NCBI RefSeq assembly: GCF_000972845.2
Contig: NC_040033.1
Span: 5,360,241 to 5,424,240 of the forward strand
Length of the DNA stretch: 64,000 nt
Direction of reading: 5' to 3'
Source of the DNA: Larimichthys crocea
Taxonomy: Eukaryota; Chordata; Actinopteri; Sciaenidae
Below, one piece after another: positions 13,500 to 64,000 of the stretch (within the stretch, counting starts at the first letter, position 1; every line of letters begins with the position of its first letter). Made by a program: the position numbers and the translations under genes. The notes under the pieces are model-generated. The model was not told the origin of the DNA. It saw only the letters and a list, made by a program, of their open reading frames with translations, and did not search any database.

Positions 13500-14240
13500 C
13501 CTGGGGGCGACATTTTACTCAAATGTACCACAAATGTCATCAAAGTCATTCGAATAGATCATCTGGGAACCATGAATGTCTGTACAGAGGTTTGTGGTAA
13601 CCCATCTTAAAGAGATATTTGACTAGAAAGGGGAAGATTTTGGCCTACTGATGGCGCTAAAGGAAAAGTCAGGAGATCACTATAGTCAGTATGGATCATC
13701 CTCTGGGCACCAGGAATATGTGTGTCAAATTTGATTGCAATTCATCCATAGTTATGGTAGAGATATAAACCACAAATGTCAAGTGGATAAGAGATCATCA
13801 AAGTTATTAGAATACATCATCTGGGAACCATGAATGTCTGTACAAACCCATCTTATAGATGTTGAGATATTTGACTGGATGGGAAGATTTTGACCAACTG
13901 ATGCCACTAAAGGAAAAGTCAAGAGATTGCCACAGTCAGTAAGGGATCATCCTCTGGGCACCAGGAATATTTGTGCCAAATTTTATGAAAATCCAGCCAG
14001 ATACGAGAGAGACTCATTAGAATGCATCATCTTGGAACCATGAATGTCATTTTCTAGATGTTGAGATATTTGACTGGATGGGAAAATTTTGACCTTTTGA
14101 TGGCGCTGAAGGAAAAGTCAGGAGTTCACCATATTCAGTTGGGATCATCCTCTGGGCACTAGGAATATCTGTGCATTGTATGACAATCCATCCATTGTTA
14201 TAGTACAAATATAAATCACAAATGTCAACCCCATGATGAC
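13500..14240 (-). repeat. Array of three related ~240-bp units (family A)
   Basis: Three diverged direct repeats each contain catctgggaaccatgaatg or a close variant, gatatttgactgga, ctaaaggaaaagtcaggag and atcctctgggcaccaggaat. Reverse-complemented, the units match the single family A copies at 21600 and 32840, so this is a tandem or multiply inserted form. Confidence 0.7.
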
Positions 14241-14378
14241 ACTAAAGGAAAAATCACCAAGCACTGCAAGAAAAATATGTTCAATCAGATGTTTTACATC
14301 AGGTACTGTTCAGTGTCCCCATAGAGCCACCACTGTGAGACATTTTCTGGGTTTGACACAAAACCAACAGCTGCTCAC

Positions 14379-14889
14379 TGTTATGAAACTTTCTATCCTT
14401 AGGTTACACGATGTCACGTGTGGGCCTTGAGGTCCTCAGCAGTATAAGTTGTTTGGCTTTGGTTGAGAACAGTAGGTGCCGGTCTATCTCAACACTGTGG
14501 TGTCCAGGGTCAAAGAGACCTGTTGCTGCCTTCATAGACATAATAGATAGCTTGCCGTTGACGTTCCAATCTGCGTAAACAGACATCTGTGTCTCCAGAC
14601 TAGAATATGCTGACAATAACACCTGCAAGAGTAAAGACATTCTCTTTGACTAATTCTGGGCGTGTAGTATTTGTGGTGTTATCTTGGGGTTTAAAGTCGA
14701 TCCACCAGGATGAGTTGGGCAGAATGTGAGACCGACTCAGGCACTTCTGATGAACTTTGAGAGTGTCTCTAATTCTCCTTGGGCCAAGCGTCAATAAATA
14801 ATACAGCATAAGACATCAGAGGCTCCTGAACACTTTCTTCCTTCCTGACCTCACCATTGACCTTTGACTTCAGCAATTTCTCCACAACA
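14379..14889 (+). mobile_element. Solo LTR, 511 bp
   Basis: It begins TGTTATGAAAC and ends CTCCACAACA, so it has the TG...CA ends of an LTR. It is flanked by a perfect 5-bp duplication, ctcac, at 14374-14378 and 14890-14894. An aataaa lies near 14793. The flanking sequence, gctgctcac before and catgaaagatgtcaa after, is seen uninterrupted at 9064-9085, an empty paralogous site. A second copy is at 33707. No internal retroelement genes are present. The strand is guessed from the aataaa. Confidence 0.82.
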
Positions 14890-15664
14890 CTCACCATGAA
14901 AGATGTCAACAAAGGACTAAAAGTGATAATAACTCAAGTCAAAATGATCATAACTAGATTAGAACTGCTGGGAAGTCAGCACCTTTAGAAGCAATGAACC
15001 ACAGTTAAGAGAAAGAGGAGTAGAGCTCTGCTGCACTGTGCTCTTAGGGCCTCTAACCAGCTTTCCTTTGTGTATGAATGGGGTGTCTATATGAGGAAAG
15101 GCTCACGCTGCAACGCTGGCTAATTCCTGCTAATCCTGCCGTATCTTCTACCACTTAGAGACGGTTTCCAATGGCAGGCCTCCGGAGCAGGGGAATTGCT
15201 GGTGAGATTAGCTCGCGTTAGCTCCTCCTCTGTGGTTTTACACTCGTAACCTGGCCTAACACTGCTTCCATGCTAACCTTTTGCACAGAAATGGATTAAT
15301 TACTTCTCAAAAAAAATGTTCCAAGTCTCATTTAGAGAGCAATGTAAGTTTGTTTCACTTTATTCTGCTTTTGTTGTGGTTTCTAGTGTTGTGTGGAGCT
15401 CTTGGAGGTGTGTTTAAACAGGATTTGCTTCCTGTACATGATAATTTGGTTATCTGACTTCCTTTCTTTTGCATATTTCCATGCAAAGATCCTGTTTTTT
15501 TTCTCATTTTGCATCCAACCACCTTGTGTTCACAGTATTAAGTTGTGATTTTAGTCTTCCTTGAAGTGTTTAAGACTTTGAGGGTGGTTCATTTTCTTAA
15601 TCTTTTGATGGGAGCTGGCACAGAGTCTGTATATCTTTATCTGTGCATGTGTGTCCATTTGTTT

Positions 15665-15915
15665 GGTAGGGGGGGTCATCCATTAATCAGACGATTGGTG
15701 GTTCGATTCCCGGCTCCACCAGTCTGCATATCAAAGTGTCCTTGAGCAAGATACTGAACCCCAAATTGCTCCTGAAGGCTGAATGATTGGTAACCCCCTC
15801 AAACTGATGAGCAGCTGGCACCTTGCGTAGCAGCCAATGCCTACAGTGTATTGAGATATGTAGTGTAAAAGTGCCTTGAGTGGTCGAAAACTAGAAAATC
15901 GCTATTTACCGTTTT
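15665..15915 (+). mobile_element. tRNA-derived SINE
   Basis: ggttcgattcc at 15700-15710 is a good RNA polymerase III B box. Downstream are gtgtccttgagcaagatac, gaaccccaaattgctcc and ttgagtggtcgaaaactag, the body and tail of a SINE common in fish genomes (recalled). The 5' part with the A box is degraded. Confidence 0.7.
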
Positions 15916-16429
15916 GGAGATAGTGTGCTCATCATAAATGTGTTACAATATAGTTTTCTCATTATTTAAATAACAAATAACTATGAAATTAGCAAAATTA
16001 CTGAATGCCATGATCGTTAAGATTAATTTCTAACAGCTACTGCATAGATCTCTATTAATATCCACAAGCATATTTATGCATCTGTGTTTATTATGCTTTT
16101 TAAATCTCCCAATAATAAAACCCTGTGATTTCACCATGAGTCAGTGCGGCTCCAAAAACAATCACAATGTCTGTCATCCAGCATTGTAACAGTGTAATCC
16201 TAAAGTATCATTTATCTGCATCCAGCACGCAGCTACAGCGTGTGAAATTCAATATAATTGGAAGTGAAATCAGTCCCAGAAATAACTGCACATCCATGTG
16301 CTGAGAGTTGGTTGTCTTTTTTTGTTTTTGCACAAGAATTCAGTGCGACATAACACTCTCTGACAGAAATTTGGAACGCTTGGAGCTCAAACCAGGCTTT
16401 GGAATTTACTTCAAAAGTCTGTCTTCACT

Positions 16430-16710
16430 AACTGAGACCGCCAACAACTCAGTATAAAGAACGGACGGCGTATGCGTGACGCTGTTCTGAAGCTCATAGT
16501 GTCGTGGTGCTGGCTGCCACCATGTTGGCAGTAAAGACGTGGATCACTGGTGGACCCGAGGTGGGCTGAATGATTAGCTTTAGAGAACAAAGCTGTTTTT
16601 TTGTACCAGGCTTTCTGCTGTGAAGTTGGACATTTGAACATGGGGACTTATGGAGACTGATTCGTTCCGTAGCCAGACTCAAGTGGCCATTCGAGGAACT
16701 GCAGAGGTTG
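16430..16710 (+). repeat. Dispersed repeat family B, near full-length copy
   Basis: agtataaagaacggacgg, caccatgttggcagtaaag, gtaccaggctttctgctg, catggggacttatggag and agactcaagtggccattcg occur in the same order as in the other copies. It lies 450 bp before coding exon 1. Confidence 0.7.
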
Positions 16711-17173
16711 CTGCTTGGATCCACCTAGCTACAAGGCTGCAAAGTGTACACAATGCAAAGTGTGTGACAATTACAGCTATTTACTATGATGTAGCACCAT
16801 ATGGAAGAATTATTAACCCCCAACTGTCCAGCTAAGACTGGATTATCCACCAGTTAAACACACTTCACGTGCTTCCAGTTTAATTCCCAAACAAACCAGC
16901 ATGACAGCACTTTGACAAGCCACTCATCAGGTTACACTTCTGCATAATGTACCCGGCATAGAACTGAGTTTTGTATCTAGAATGTAAAGAAAGTGTGCTT
17001 GTACATGCTGAGCTTTAAGTCTGCCTCGGCTGAGCTCTTCACAAATATGTTCTCACGTGGATTAATATCAGTTTAAGCACATCAGCCTGCGAATACTACG
17101 GTTTGTATTGTTCTCTCCCAGCAGCCTAACAGTGACTCATGTTCTTTTCTTTCACAGGAGATCTCTCCTGAAG

Positions 17174-63298
<46,125 letters not shown>

Positions 63299-64000
63299 GT
63301 AAGTGTCTGGTTCTTATTTCCACCTCGTCTTAACAACCTATCGCTGCTGTTTTTAAAGAGGTTTGGCCTGACGCCTGCTTGGCTTGGCTCTGGGTTCCAG
63401 AGTAATGACTGTAGCCGAGCGCCGACATAAGGACAGCGTCTGGGTCCAAACCTAATGATGTGCAGAATTACACACATCCTCAGCCAAATTAATTAGCCTC
63501 ATCCTTCACCATGGTTACATCCGCTCAATGCACTCAGTGAAATTTAATGCCAGGCATCAGAAATGTGGACGATGTTTCACATACAGTACAGTCGGAGCTC
63601 TGGAAAGTGTGTGTGTGTGTGTGTGTTCATGCATATGGCTGTGTCACAGAGGCCACGAGGTGAGCGTACCACCCAGGGCGAGGGAGGGGGGGCGAAGATA
63701 GACCGATAGGGCCGAAGAGACCGGGGTACTTTATCACAGCAGTCTGAAGACACACACACACACACACACACACAGAGTGCAACACAACGCTTAAACATCA
63801 AGGGTAATAATTTGTTAGCAGATAAATAAAGCCGGCGATGGACAGGAGCAGTTTACATGCATCATTAAGGATGAGAAGGTCAGCAGGAGAGATAGCGTCT
63901 CCGGCTGAAGCTGACAGCAGAGGAGGATGGGAGACGGGCGAGCGTGGGTGGGAAGAGGAGTGGAACCTGGAGAGGCGATGATAGTAAATGGGAGCAAAGA
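63299..64000 (+). other. myo3a: Start of the next myo3a intron, to window end
   Basis: It contains a GT tract at 63607-63626 and a CA tract at 63750-63773. No further exon is recognisable before the window ends. Confidence 0.65.

Larger units (their letters stand above)
1..17157. other. Upstream flank or 5' introns of myo3a, repeat-rich
   Basis: I see no convincing protein-coding exon here beyond the weak candidate at 431-498. Short open frames lack family motifs, and many lie in repeats listed separately. The stretches 500-1950, 2300-5900, 10570-12100 and 12300-13490 show no recognisable gene or element to me. The promoter could be here or further upstream; I cannot place it. Confidence 0.6.

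Noticed and set aside
14404..14809. Open frames on the minus strand shared with 33732-34090
   Set aside because: Both copies lie inside the solo LTRs; similarity reflects the repeat, and LTRs do not encode these frames.

Overview
The window is vertebrate nuclear DNA, most likely from a percomorph-type teleost fish. Two things point there. First, one gene runs across most of the window on the + strand and encodes a class III unconventional myosin: an N-terminal Ste20-like kinase, a myosin motor, a run of IQ motifs and a conserved tail module. Second, the non-coding DNA is full of interspersed repeats of fish type, including hAT-like elements, solo LTRs, a tRNA-derived SINE and CA/GT microsatellites. 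I assign the gene to myo3a (myosin IIIA) rather than myo3b, because the start of the kinase, the motor loop 2 region and the tail motif fit the MYO3A pattern that I know from memory.

Layout. Positions 1-17157 are upstream flank, or introns of untranslated 5' exons; they hold repeats and one weak candidate exon (431-498) but no clear protein gene. Thirty-two coding exons follow. Exons 1-8 plus the start of exon 9 (17174-45301) encode the kinase and linker and are spread over 28 kb of repeat-rich introns. Exons 9-25 (45205-56473) encode the motor in about 11 kb. Exons 26-28 encode four IQ motifs. The 1294-bp exon 29 (57347-58640) encodes five more IQ motifs in acidic linkers. Exons 30-32 encode the tail up to a conserved motif around residues 1655-1684. 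The reading frame stays open through all 32 exons: the joined coding length is 5054 nt, 1684 complete codons plus two bases. The last exon or exons, the stop codon and the 3' UTR lie beyond base 64000.

Working model, from established knowledge of the family: the kinase phosphorylates the protein's own activation loop and motor to limit activity. The motor carries cargo such as espin-1 toward the tips of actin protrusions (photoreceptor calycal processes, hair-cell stereocilia). The IQ motifs bind calmodulin-type light chains.

The most notable observations are: (i) nine IQ motifs in total, of which the last four repeat at about 75 residues inside one exon; (ii) a hAT transposon remnant with a perfect 8-bp target duplication ending 36 bp before kinase exon 2, where its junction creates a branch-point-like sequence; (iii) two solo LTRs with their own 5-bp target duplications, one with a related empty site elsewhere in the window; and (iv) a dispersed repeat that places a perfect consensus 5' splice site in sense orientation in three introns. 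I found no previously undescribed multi-gene system. Exon borders were placed by hand from splice consensus, frame and protein-family continuity, without transcript data.
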